Of a stretch of DNA of 64,000 nucleotides, positions 18,088 to 27,484 are shown piece after piece (the stretch's first letter is position 1; each line of letters opens with the position of its first letter). The position numbers and the translations under genes are program-made. Source of the DNA: Clostridium_AM sp963780135. Its GTDB lineage: Bacteria > Bacillota > Clostridia > Clostridiales > Clostridiaceae. The notes beneath the pieces were generated by a model that was not told the DNA's origin, ran no database searches, and saw nothing but the letters and a program-made list of their open reading frames with translations. Where the stretch lies: contig CAWAAR010000003.1 of the NCBI GenBank assembly GCA_963780135.1, forward strand, positions 4,464,001 to 4,528,000, written 5' to 3'.

Positions 18088-18121
18088 TTAAGCAAAATGC
18101 GAAACATCGCATTTTGCTTAA
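18088..18121 (+). repeat. perfect palindrome, ATGCGA type, between the two tubulin-like genes
   Basis: Perfect 15-bp arms TTAAGCAAAATGCGA around a 4-base loop. The arm sequence shares AAGCAAAATGCGA with the repeat at 50649. No T-tract follows in the direction of transcription, so it is not a normal terminator; in the mRNA it would form a strong hairpin that could set a processing site or adjust the ratio of the two tubulin-like proteins. Confidence 0.8.
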
Positions 18122-18126
18122 ATCTT

Positions 18127-21100
18127 TTACTCTAGCTGCTTCTTTACATCTTTTATTCTTGAAAGCATATTACTATAAAAAGTAAAAAGCTCATTTCCAT
18201 TTATTAAATCATATTTTCTTGTATCTAATTCTTCTAGTGAAGCTTTAATTTTATCTAGTATGTCATCCACATTTGCTGTAAGCGTAACTGTACCTTCTTC
18301 CATAGAAAGCTGCTCTAGCTTTTTATCAGAAGTTTTATCTATAATAGTTCTTTCTCTTCCATCTAAACTTATATATTTTTTAAATATTGCTTCTAGCTGA
18401 TACTCCTTCTGCTTTAAAGTATTTATAAAAGGCTCTATGCTTACCTTACTATCTTCTGTGCAGTTATAAACATACATTAATCCCCTTTTTACTATGGTAT
18501 CTGTATAAAAAGCTCTCAAGAAAAAGTCCATATCCTCTTCCCACTTGCTCATATTATCTATAACGCCTTGAAGTTTATTTTTTTGCTCTAAAATATCCTC
18601 ATACTTTTTCACTTCTCTTTTCACAAGCTTAGCAAGCTCCGGAGTTCTAATCAGATTATTTTTTGCCTTTTCTTCACTACTGCTTTCAAAAATACAATAT
18701 CTTTGTAAATTGCTATTTTCTATAGGAGTTAATCCTTTTTCTAGAAGTTTTTTGATATCCACTAAAGCCCTCTTTATCTCACCTACATTTGGTCTATCAC
18801 CTTCTAAGTTCAGTGAATAATCCTTCATAAATTCTTCAATTTTAAAATCTTCAGTAATAATACATCTGTATTTTTCATTAATACTATTTTCAGTATCTAC
18901 TATGCATTTAAGCTCTAAAGCTCTTTTAAACATAGCTCTTGTTTCTTCATTGTATTTTTTTACTCTTTCATTATAGTATGTTGTTCCCCAAGATTCCTCT
19001 GGAATAGGTGATGGTAGATACACCCAATTTCTATCTCCATTTTGATATAAATGTCTTCCTATGCCATCATTTTCAAATAAGGTTTTCTCATATATATCCT
19101 CATACTGTTTTATTGGAGTGTAAGAATAAAGTGGTACTCCATTTTTAGTGTTTAACCAGAATATTCTATTAGTTACCATGCTTTCTTTTATGTTAATAGA
19201 ATCTCCTTTAATGTAAGACTTTTTATATTCTTTAATTCCCTCAAGTACCTTTTTAGCATTTCTTGGCACTGATACCATACTCCAAGATGGAAAATTAAGT
19301 GCTTCTGTGTTGCTCATATAGAAAATTGGTACTGCATCTTTATCTAATTTTGGTGCAATTTCATCTTTAACTATATTTATAATAGATTTGTCCTCACCAT
19401 ATTCTAAAGTTAAAAATTCTTCCATAGATTGAGTTATTACATCACCATATTCTTCAGATACAAAATTAGAAATTGATCCTACTACATCTATATGAATTTC
19501 ATCTAACCACTTATAAGATTCTTCTAAAAGTTTGCTTGAAAATCTTCTAACAATATCATCTGCACTTTGTTTGTTTACAATTTTCTCTATATAATCTTTT
19601 AAGTCTGGAACTCTTACCACTGTCCAAGAATAGTTTCTTCCAAGAGCTCCTTCTATTTCTTCACCCTTAACAAGAATTTCTCCATCTTCTTTAAAAATTT
19701 TGTTTAATTCATTAAGTATTTCAGTGTATACTCTATATATTTTGTTATTTAGATCGCTTAAGTCTCCAATTACTCTCCCAAAAAACTCTATAACCTTAAG
19801 AGTTCTTTCTTCCTCAGCCTTCAAGATGTACTCTTCACTTTTTACTTCTATGTAATCATTCTTTTTGCCTTCTTTAGTAAATAAAATTGCTTTTCTAGCT
19901 TCAATCATCTTATCTTCTGCTAGTTCTCTCTTAAACTTTATCTCTCTTGAAATATTATTTAATCTTTCTTGAAGAGATGCTACCTCTGCCTCTAAAGTTT
20001 TCACTACACAAAAGCTATTATGAAATAACATTCTTGATGCATAAAAAGGTCCTTTTTTGGGATCTTTAAAAATTTCATCTACAAACTCTCTTGCAGCTTT
20101 TTGAATTTCCCCAGGATATTGAGTTTTTACCTTATTATATTCATTTGCACATTCTCTTAAATACTCTTTCATTTCATCATCAATGTTCACTGATTGTTTT
20201 TTTATTACATTGTCATAACTATATCTATCTCTTCCCTTATACCCTGTAAGAGGTTTTCTTCCTTGCAGTTCACTTTCAAATCTATCAATTATAGATTCTT
20301 CATCTAATTTAAGCTGCCTTATAAAACGATCTGATTCCTGTTCTGTAGGCATATTGTCAAACATATATTGTATCTTTTCAAAGAGTTTATAGGCAAGATA
20401 TGTAGTTATTTCTTCAAGAGGTAGTACTGCAGAAGATGCCCCTATCATTATATACTTATAAGCTGCCATATAAGGTTTTGCCATATTATCTGTATTTTGT
20501 TTTAAATTACTTATGTAATCCTGTATTGCAAAAGCTCCACCAGACTCCCTTACTTCATTTGATATAAAGTTTACTATATTTTCTGCGGTAACATTCATAC
20601 AATAATCATAAGCATTACTCATAGGTCTTCCATCTATATTTGTAGCAGATATCAAATGACAAAGGTTAAATGGAGGCATTGGAGAATCAACTGTTAATCT
20701 ATTTCTGTATTTCTGTTTAAATCTTTCATGTCTATCTGCAATTCCCATAAGATAATCTAATTCCTTTAGTGCTGCAAAACCATTTTTTATAATATAAGAC
20801 TGAGAACTTTGATTGTCTGAGGCTTTTGATAAATTAACATCTGGAGTAAACAAATATCCCATTATATTAACTCTATCATCACCTTTTGCTCCTTTAATAT
20901 TGTTTATAATTCCTCTTACTATATAAGCAATATCTATAAAGGTTCCGCTGCCTGTTCCACCTGAAAGTCCTGAAAGTATGAATACATGAATAGTTTCATC
21001 AGTATCTTCTTGAAGACGTCTTATTTTCTTTTCAATACAATCTACTATTTCATTTATTTTTGTGAATAAAAGGAGTCTTCCCACTTGTCTAATTCCACCT

Positions 21101-21534
21101 GCACCATCAGTGCCACTTTCTGCTGAAAGTTCAGGTGCTAACCATTCTTTTATACAATCATCTAATATTTCTCGATCATTTAAAATAGATCTTATTTCTG
21201 CATTCGAAAGCATAACAAGCTCACTTTGGGGATCTAAACCCACTCCCCCATTTGCTGGATACCTTTTATTCTTTTCTCCTTGATTTGTTTCAAAACCTAA
21301 AAATTCTACTTTTTCAGGCTTATCCTTTCTTGTGTTTGAAACTTTATCTTCTTCAAGAATAAATCTTTTATTAATTTGATATTTAAGTCTAAGCATAGCA
21401 TCTATACCTGTTCCACCAAGACCTATTACAAGTATAGGATTTGATATGGTTTCTATACGTATCTTATCACTTATAATACCTCCACCCTTGCTTACCTCAA
21501 GGTCTTGAAGATGCTCTCTAATTCTAGTATTCAT
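18127..21534 (-). CDS. tubulin/FtsZ-like GTPase (Tubulin_2 type)
   Basis: 1135 residues. The N-terminal part is a tubulin-superfamily GTPase. A first glycine loop is VIGLGGTGIDA (about 36-46), the region GTDGAGGIRQVGR lies at 141-153, and the tubulin signature SGLSGGTGSGTF at 188-199 matches the GGGTGTG-type phosphate loop of FtsZ/tubulin. Downstream are the conserved NLCHLIS and NIDGRPMSN segments. The rest (from about 430) is a long helical region with coiled coils and no recognised motif. Such long tubulin-like proteins occur in conflict-type operons and not in cell division. An ATG start with a GGAG site is clear. It lies directly after a VWA gene (26 bp) and before its degenerate paralogue. 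Polymerisation is predicted from the fold only. Confidence 0.85.
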   Translation of the reverse strand: MNTRIREHLQDLEVSKGGGIISDKIRIETISNPILVIGLGGTGIDAMLRLKYQINKRFILEEDKVSNTRKDKPEKVEFLGFETNQGEKNKRYPANGGVGLDPQSELVMLSNAEIRSILNDREILDDCIKEWLAPELSAESGTDGAGGIRQVGRLLLFTKINEIVDCIEKKIRRLQEDTDETIHVFILSGLSGGTGSGTFIDIAYIVRGIINNIKGAKGDDRVNIMGYLFTPDVNLSKASDNQSSQSYIIKNGFAALKELDYLMGIADRHERFKQKYRNRLTVDSPMPPFNLCHLISATNIDGRPMSNAYDYCMNVTAENIVNFISNEVRESGGAFAIQDYISNLKQNTDNMAKPYMAAYKYIMIGASSAVLPLEEITTYLAYKLFEKIQYMFDNMPTEQESDRFIRQLKLDEESIIDRFESELQGRKPLTGYKGRDRYSYDNVIKKQSVNIDDEMKEYLRECANEYNKVKTQYPGEIQKAAREFVDEIFKDPKKGPFYASRMLFHNSFCVVKTLEAEVASLQERLNNISREIKFKRELAEDKMIEARKAILFTKEGKKNDYIEVKSEEYILKAEEERTLKVIEFFGRVIGDLSDLNNKIYRVYTEILNELNKIFKEDGEILVKGEEIEGALGRNYSWTVVRVPDLKDYIEKIVNKQSADDIVRRFSSKLLEESYKWLDEIHIDVVGSISNFVSEEYGDVITQSMEEFLTLEYGEDKSIINIVKDEIAPKLDKDAVPIFYMSNTEALNFPSWSMVSVPRNAKKVLEGIKEYKKSYIKGDSINIKESMVTNRIFWLNTKNGVPLYSYTPIKQYEDIYEKTLFENDGIGRHLYQNGDRNWVYLPSPIPEESWGTTYYNERVKKYNEETRAMFKRALELKCIVDTENSINEKYRCIITEDFKIEEFMKDYSLNLEGDRPNVGEIKRALVDIKKLLEKGLTPIENSNLQRYCIFESSSEEKAKNNLIRTPELAKLVKREVKKYEDILEQKNKLQGVIDNMSKWEEDMDFFLRAFYTDTIVKRGLMYVYNCTEDSKVSIEPFINTLKQKEYQLEAIFKKYISLDGRERTIIDKTSDKKLEQLSMEEGTVTLTANVDDILDKIKASLEELDTRKYDLINGNELFTFYSNMLSRIKDVKKQLE

Positions 21535-21560
21535 AATTAAACTCCTCCATATTTTATAGT

Positions 21561-23318
21561 TTACTTAGAACGAAATTCTATAACTATACTCTTTGATACA
21601 TTATTTAAAATTACTGTTATTTTATTTCCATTATACATTGTTAGCTTTGAATCATTTTCAATCTTTCTTCCTGATCTTTGAATAACACATTTTGATTTAT
21701 TTATTACTTCAACACCATCATCATTTCTAAATAGAAATTTTATAGCATCCGTTTCTGCAAATTCTTGTTTAAGAGCTAATATCTCAAAAAGAGTAAAGCT
21801 TCCAACATATCCATCTAAATTTCTAAACTGTGGAGGTGACATTTCACCACTGTTTTCATCTCTAATGCTCAGTTCTACACGCCCAAATCCTTGAACACGT
21901 TTCTTTTTAACTAAAAAGAATGCTCCGCCTAGTAAAATAGCGGCTATAACTACTGCTATTCCACCCAAAACTGCTGGCTTTTTTAAAATACTAGTTTTAG
22001 AAGCTGAATTTCCTGCAGTTTTTACATCAGCACTTCCAGCTTCATTTCCAACTATTAAAGCAGTGCTTTCTCTATAAAGACTGTTTCCATCTACCCTTAC
22101 TTTAAGTTCATACTTCCCTTTGTCTGGAATGGAGTACTCTCCCTTAAAAACTTCTTCTTCATAATTTAAAGGTATTTCCTTTACTAAATTTCCCTTCATA
22201 TCCTTTACCACAAGCTTTGCTTTCATGTTATTATAAAGTGCTTTGTCTGAAACTTTTTGTACATTACTGGCAAAATAAGCTTCTACCTTTAACTTATCCC
22301 CATTTTTAGGAGTTTTGGGAGTAAAATTTGCTTCTAGAGTCAAATCATAATTGAAAATATAACTTACTTTTATATCACTTCCATTTGCTCCTTTAACTTT
22401 AACTGTCCATTCACCTTCTGTTGGCTTTATAAGTTTAAGCATTGAATATTTTTTCGAAGTTGTAAAAACTGCACTTGAAGATGGTATGTTAACTTCTTTG
22501 CCCTTTGGATCTAAAAGTTTAACTTCTACTTTTGAATCTGAAATCATGGATATATTAGCTTCCAGTACATTAGAATTAGGAATTTTAACTTTTAAATCTT
22601 GATATTCACCATTAGAAGTAACAGTTCCTCCATCTTGAACTTTCAATTTTGAATTATCTGCATATATGTCCGTAAGAATTTTAGGAAGATCTGATGCTGT
22701 ATTTGTTATGTAATTTTTACCCTTTGTTTCACTAGACATTTCTTCTAATTGAGTTTTATCCACACTTCCATCATAATTCAGTCCTATAGTGTACACAGGA
22801 TAGCCTTTATCCTTACAAGTACTTATAGCTGTTTTTAAATCCTTTAAAGAATCCTCAGATTTTCTTAAAGGATCATTTTTACCGTCCGATAATAATATTA
22901 TCATAGGTTTATGACTTTTATCGTGACCACTATCCATTAAATTTGCTGCTTCTAAAATACCAGCACCTGTATCAGTTTTCTGTCCAAAAGGTATGTTTAC
23001 CGCCATGTTTTTTATTCTTTCTTTATCATCACTTGAATTTATAGTATCTAAGTTATGTTCTCTAACTACATTATCAGAATAAGCTACAAGCCCAACCTTA
23101 TTTCCTTGAACCTGAGACATATCCAAAAACATTTTTATAGCTTCTGTCCTTATTTCTTCAGGGTCACTTTCTTTCATAGAACCACTAGAGTCTAAAACAA
23201 ACACCACATCTAAATTAGATGAAGGTGTATTATTCTGTGCATTAACTAAAGGAATACTTCCTAGTTGAAAAACCAATATCACAGTTATGACTAAAATGGA
23301 TTTAATTTTTTTAATCAC
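21561..23318 (-). CDS. secreted, membrane-anchored VWA protein
   Basis: An N-terminal signal peptide (KKIKSILVITVILVFQ, cleavage near VNAQ) leads to an extracellular VWA domain with an intact MIDAS (DSSGSM at about 43; LSDGKND). Two beta-sandwich regions (about 250-425) follow, then a transmembrane helix near residue 460 (GGIAVVIAAILLGGAFFLV) and a cytosolic C-terminal domain of about 110 residues. The topology suits transmembrane signalling from the cell surface to the cluster proteins. The frame opens further upstream (23372), but GGAGGAG precedes a GTG at 23318. It is the first gene before the tubulin-like GTPase. VWA domains are common partners in predicted conflict systems; the ligand is unknown. 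Confidence 0.85.
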   Translation of the reverse strand: MIKKIKSILVITVILVFQLGSIPLVNAQNNTPSSNLDVVFVLDSSGSMKESDPEEIRTEAIKMFLDMSQVQGNKVGLVAYSDNVVREHNLDTINSSDDKERIKNMAVNIPFGQKTDTGAGILEAANLMDSGHDKSHKPMIILLSDGKNDPLRKSEDSLKDLKTAISTCKDKGYPVYTIGLNYDGSVDKTQLEEMSSETKGKNYITNTASDLPKILTDIYADNSKLKVQDGGTVTSNGEYQDLKVKIPNSNVLEANISMISDSKVEVKLLDPKGKEVNIPSSSAVFTTSKKYSMLKLIKPTEGEWTVKVKGANGSDIKVSYIFNYDLTLEANFTPKTPKNGDKLKVEAYFASNVQKVSDKALYNNMKAKLVVKDMKGNLVKEIPLNYEEEVFKGEYSIPDKGKYELKVRVDGNSLYRESTALIVGNEAGSADVKTAGNSASKTSILKKPAVLGGIAVVIAAILLGGAFFLVKKKRVQGFGRVELSIRDENSGEMSPPQFRNLDGYVGSFTLFEILALKQEFAETDAIKFLFRNDDGVEVINKSKCVIQRSGRKIENDSKLTMYNGNKITVILNNVSKSIVIEFRSK

Positions 23319-23379
23319 CTTATACTCCTCCTTACATAAATTTACACATATAAATCTGCTAAAAATTTTCATTTTCTAA

Positions 23380-23420
23380 TTTAATTTTACTACAAAATCT
23401 AGTTTAATTTTACTACAAAA
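23380..23420 (+). repeat. two direct repeats of 18 bp
   Basis: TTTAATTTTACTACAAAA occurs at 23380-23397 and again at 23403-23420 (period 23) in the 103-bp gap between the membrane GTPase gene and the VWA gene. This is the largest internal gap of the operon. It could be an operator, or a slippage duplication; no clear promoter accompanies it. Confidence 0.7.
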
Positions 23421-23421
23421 A

Positions 23422-24768
23422 TTAATTACTTGCTTTATCTAAAATCCATTTTAATGCTTTTTCTGATTCTTTTTCATTAGAACTAGAATTTAAATTTGTT
23501 GTAAAAAAGAATTCGTAATTTGAAAAATTATATTGAATCTTTCTTACTATTTTTTCTTCTCCCACTGCTTTTAAAAAATCTACAGCAATCCCATCATAAT
23601 CTATAATATCCATTTTATTAATTACTACAGCTATAGGTATATTTATTATTTTATCTACTTCAATTTCTCTAAGTTTTTTTAAGCTTATTATAAATCGATC
23701 TAGCAAATCATTTATATTTATACTCTTGTTTATATTTTGATTTTTTATGAAATTACCATTTACTACTCCATCTATAGACAATGGATCTATAACAAAAATC
23801 AATCCATCTACATACTTATAATATTTTTGCCTAATTATGCTATTTATACTATTAAAATTTTCTCCTTTAATATCATATAAATACAATAATTTATCACTTT
23901 GAGAACTTTGTGACTTTATAAAAACCTTATAAAGTGATTTACATTCATCTGTGGACTCTATTTTATTAAAACTTATATTCTTGGAAACTTCACCTATTAA
24001 AGAATTCAAAGAAGTATGAATAAAAGAAGTTTTTCCAACAGCTTCTCCACCTATAACAGATATACACACCGAAGGAACCTCACTGTTCTCAACTTCCTTA
24101 AAACATATTGGACACTTTGCTGAAAGCTTATATCGCCCGCCCATATTAGTAGTAGGAATTAGCTTTTTACAATTACATTTCCTTTTTAAAATTCCATAAG
24201 GTCCTGGAACCAAATTTTTATGAATTTGTCCACAGCTAGGACATATGTAATAAGGTATATTAAACTTACTATAGCAATTTGTACAAATACTCCCCTTTTT
24301 TTCTTTCCTAGATTTTATTTTTTCTCCAGTTATTATAATCAAATATAAACTGTAAATAGGAATACTTATAATAGTAATAATAATAAAATGTATAAAAAAA
24401 CAGATTCCAGCAAAAACATTTCCAAACACATATATGGAAGCTTGTGCACTTTTAAACCTTCCTGGTATAGACTTTTTTTCTACTCCTAGTTTTTTATATA
24501 CTAAAATATTGCCTTTATTTATAGCTGCTGCACTATAATAAGCATTTTTTAAATCTTCATATTGTTTATAAAAAAAGTAATTTTCTTTTGCTGGTTCATC
24601 AAATTCTTCTTTAGCTTTTAGTGAATACTTATTATATGATCCATATTTCATTCCTTTAAAATAGCTGTAACTACACTTAATAATTCCTTCTATTATTCCT
24701 ATAAAAAAACCTATTAGGGAAGCTAAGGCTCTAGCTATTGTTCCAAATACTCCACCTGTATCCTCCAA
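23422..24768 (-). CDS. membrane-bound zinc-ribbon P-loop GTPase (cluster GTPase C)
   Basis: 448 residues. Hydrophobic segments lie at about 8-30 and 115-148, the second long enough for a hairpin. A multi-Cys zinc region follows (CTNCY, CPSCG, CNC, CPIC; about 160-222), then a GTPase domain: G1 GGEAVGKT (about 240), G3 DIKGE, the strand GLIFVIDPLS and G4 NKMD. The VIDPL strand is shared with GTPases A and B, but the C-terminal LLYK motif is not, so it is a diverged member. This looks like the membrane-tethered DO-GTPase2-type. The TTG start at 24768 is supported by AGGAG eight bases upstream. It sits between the long GAP1-like gene and the VWA-tubulin block. Confidence 0.8.
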   Translation of the reverse strand: MEDTGGVFGTIARALASLIGFFIGIIEGIIKCSYSYFKGMKYGSYNKYSLKAKEEFDEPAKENYFFYKQYEDLKNAYYSAAAINKGNILVYKKLGVEKKSIPGRFKSAQASIYVFGNVFAGICFFIHFIIITIISIPIYSLYLIIITGEKIKSRKEKKGSICTNCYSKFNIPYYICPSCGQIHKNLVPGPYGILKRKCNCKKLIPTTNMGGRYKLSAKCPICFKEVENSEVPSVCISVIGGEAVGKTSFIHTSLNSLIGEVSKNISFNKIESTDECKSLYKVFIKSQSSQSDKLLYLYDIKGENFNSINSIIRQKYYKYVDGLIFVIDPLSIDGVVNGNFIKNQNINKSININDLLDRFIISLKKLREIEVDKIINIPIAVVINKMDIIDYDGIAVDFLKAVGEEKIVRKIQYNFSNYEFFFTTNLNSSSNEKESEKALKWILDKASN

Positions 24769-24804
24769 AACACCATCTCCTACCTTGTAACCTAAAGTTC
24801 TGCA

Positions 24805-27477
24805 TTAATCAAAGAAATTTTTTATTTTTAAAAGAGTTCCTTTTTCCATACCTGATGCTATTTTTATAATATGTCTCCATTGAATTCTAATTTCTTCCTT
24901 GTTTCTGCAATTTTTTGTTTTTTCATTAACATAATTATTGTAAATCTTTATCTTCTTTTCAGATGCTTCTCTTAATATATCTATAATTCCTTCAATAAAG
25001 AATTCTCCCTTAGTTTCTTCTATACTACTATTTTTTAATGTAAATATAATAAAATCCAAAAGCACTTCATCCGCTTCTACATTACACTCTTTTAATAAAA
25101 CTTTATATTTTTTACCTAAAACAATTTCTTTAAGTACCTTTATATACTGCTGAAAATAAGTATCTCCATACTCAGCAAAGTACAAAGCTTTTTTCACTTT
25201 TCCATAATCCACATCTTCTTTAAGATACACACATATATTAGGCAAAAACCATTCTAAATACTTTTTATATTGGTATTCATCCATTTCTTTAAAATTGCAT
25301 TTAAGATTTTGCAGAACTTTATGTGCCATTTTAAATCCATACTGTTCTAGTTTTTTTCCTGTGTATAAAAGTTCTATTACACTACAAGAAGTTTTAATTT
25401 TATATTCTTTTTTCATATTAAATACTTTTTCAACAATATAATCTTCTATTTTTGCATCTTCGCTGTGAATTTTATTTTCAAACATTGTCAGTAATTTTTT
25501 CAAAGTAAGCTTATCCATGTGTTTTCCTAATGAATTATCTATTATGTAATTTAATATTTCTTCATACTCTTTTAAACTTATGTCATCACTATATATGTCT
25601 TCATTCTTACAGTAATTTAAATATAAGTTAAGTGTTTCTTTAAACTTTTCTTTTCTGTAATTTTTAAACACGCTAAAAACTTCATTACAATAATTTATAA
25701 AGAATTCTTCTCCACTGCAATTTTTACTTAATTGAAATTGATATATGCTAAGTAAAAGATTATTTCCACCATTTTCTTCACTTATAGAAAAATACATTTT
25801 GTCTTTCCAAGCCTTTTTTTCTTTTCCTTCATTTACAATAAATTCTATTAAAACCTCTTTTAAAATATTATTTTTATCTATGCATTTGTAATAAATTGCA
25901 AGTATTATTTTAGTACAATATTCATAATCCATCTTAAAAAATTGTAAAACATCTTTTATATACTCTGGAGACTTTATTAATATATCTAAACACGTATACA
26001 AAAATATGGTTATAATTTTATTATTTTCCTGCTGCGTAGTAAACAATTTAAAATAATCATTTTCCTCGCAATTTTCATTAAAAGTCCTTGTATCACATAT
26101 TATTACCTGGAAATAAAATTTTGCGTGCCTCACCTTAGCACCTTGAATATAAGTTGTAAGCTCTTTTATTCTAGCTTTTTCTAAAGACTTTTCAACAAAC
26201 TCTTTAGTATTTAAGCTTTTTATCTTTTTATATAAATTCATTACTTTATCTATATCAACCTCTTCTGCATCCATAACAAGATAATGTATGGAATTAAAGA
26301 AAAAGTCATAGGCAATTTTTATGTGATCTTTACATCCTGTTTCTCTTCCCATTTTAAATAGAAATTTTGTTATTATTTCCGTAAGTTCAATATCTACCTC
26401 TGTGCTTATTTTTTCTAAATTAGGCTGAAGTTCATGAAATAGCTGTTTATATGCTTCTATAGACTTATAATTAATTGCAAAATTCACTGCCCTTTTAACG
26501 CTATCTGTATCCGATTTTGCAATTCCTTTCTTAACCATATTGTATAAGCATAAACAATCATCTATATCTTGGTCTAATTTATTATATTCAAATTGAGTAA
26601 TGAAATCTATGAAGGGCAAAAATACTTCTTTTGATACTGTAAATCCTATTTCTGCTAACTTTGTGAAACTACTATTAAGTTTTACATTTCTATTTTCATT
26701 ATCTAAAAAATCAAAAGCATTATACTTATAGGAGTTTTGAGAAATCTTAAAGTTAAATTTACTTCCCTTATTATCTACAGCACATACTACATAGTTCACA
26801 TCCTCAGGACTGTACGTATAAGTTGTAAAAGTAAATTGCTTTGAAAGTTTTTTAGGCAGTGCCATTTCTAGCGCTCCTATTAAATAAGGTATACTCTCTT
26901 TATGATCACAAAACACTATTTTTTTACCACTATTATTAAAATCTACAATACACTGCATTAACTCTCTAAAATTTTTATTTTTTTTCCCAGCTGCAGTTTC
27001 TTTTAAATATTTACTTATGCTTTCAAAATGTATAACATTTCCCAAATGTACTCCTTCTAATTCTGGAAGATAGTTTATAGTGGAAGTATTTTCTTCTTCC
27101 AATGTTAAAGCCTCTCTAAAGCTCATTGATTTATAAAGCTCTATAGGATAAAAATCATAATCTGCGTCAAACACAAGTACATGGCAAATGTAATTCCCGT
27201 ATCTTCCTGAATAGTCTTTTCCTATGTACTTTCCTTGGCAAATGCAATATTTACCGTTCTTCAATATAAAATATGAAAAAACTATAGGAAACAATAATTC
27301 TATTTCTTCTTTTGTAGGTTGCGTTGGAAGATTATCTGGTGGTATATAAACACAATAAGTTTCTATTTCCCTTCTTTCTTCTTCAGTAATACCTTTGGAC
27401 ATAGAATAAGTTTGAAATCCAGCTCCAGAAGAAAGTCCTTTTTTACAGGAAGTATATAAAAGTTGTTGAATTTTCAA
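24805..27477 (-). CDS. GAP1-N/GAP1-M-like protein (long form)
   Basis: 890 residues, cytosolic, no membrane segment. The N-terminal 350 residues match the GAP1-N pattern: QQLLYTSCKKG start, FSYFILKNGKYCICQGKYIGKDYSGR block with GNYICHVLVFD, the MALPKKLSKQFTFTTYTY segment. The remainder is a long alpha-helical repeat-like region corresponding to GAP1-M and its C-terminal extension. It follows GTPase B by 7 bp, so the pair is probably translated together. The family is predicted, from co-occurrence with GTPases, to act as GTPase-activating or effector platform. The start is TTG with GGAAGTGA upstream. No catalytic residue (for example an arginine finger) can be assigned from sequence alone. Confidence 0.78.
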   Translation of the reverse strand: MKIQQLLYTSCKKGLSSGAGFQTYSMSKGITEEERREIETYCVYIPPDNLPTQPTKEEIELLFPIVFSYFILKNGKYCICQGKYIGKDYSGRYGNYICHVLVFDADYDFYPIELYKSMSFREALTLEEENTSTINYLPELEGVHLGNVIHFESISKYLKETAAGKKNKNFRELMQCIVDFNNSGKKIVFCDHKESIPYLIGALEMALPKKLSKQFTFTTYTYSPEDVNYVVCAVDNKGSKFNFKISQNSYKYNAFDFLDNENRNVKLNSSFTKLAEIGFTVSKEVFLPFIDFITQFEYNKLDQDIDDCLCLYNMVKKGIAKSDTDSVKRAVNFAINYKSIEAYKQLFHELQPNLEKISTEVDIELTEIITKFLFKMGRETGCKDHIKIAYDFFFNSIHYLVMDAEEVDIDKVMNLYKKIKSLNTKEFVEKSLEKARIKELTTYIQGAKVRHAKFYFQVIICDTRTFNENCEENDYFKLFTTQQENNKIITIFLYTCLDILIKSPEYIKDVLQFFKMDYEYCTKIILAIYYKCIDKNNILKEVLIEFIVNEGKEKKAWKDKMYFSISEENGGNNLLLSIYQFQLSKNCSGEEFFINYCNEVFSVFKNYRKEKFKETLNLYLNYCKNEDIYSDDISLKEYEEILNYIIDNSLGKHMDKLTLKKLLTMFENKIHSEDAKIEDYIVEKVFNMKKEYKIKTSCSVIELLYTGKKLEQYGFKMAHKVLQNLKCNFKEMDEYQYKKYLEWFLPNICVYLKEDVDYGKVKKALYFAEYGDTYFQQYIKVLKEIVLGKKYKVLLKECNVEADEVLLDFIIFTLKNSSIEETKGEFFIEGIIDILREASEKKIKIYNNYVNEKTKNCRNKEEIRIQWRHIIKIASGMEKGTLLKIKNFFD

Positions 27478-27484
27478 AGCTAAA

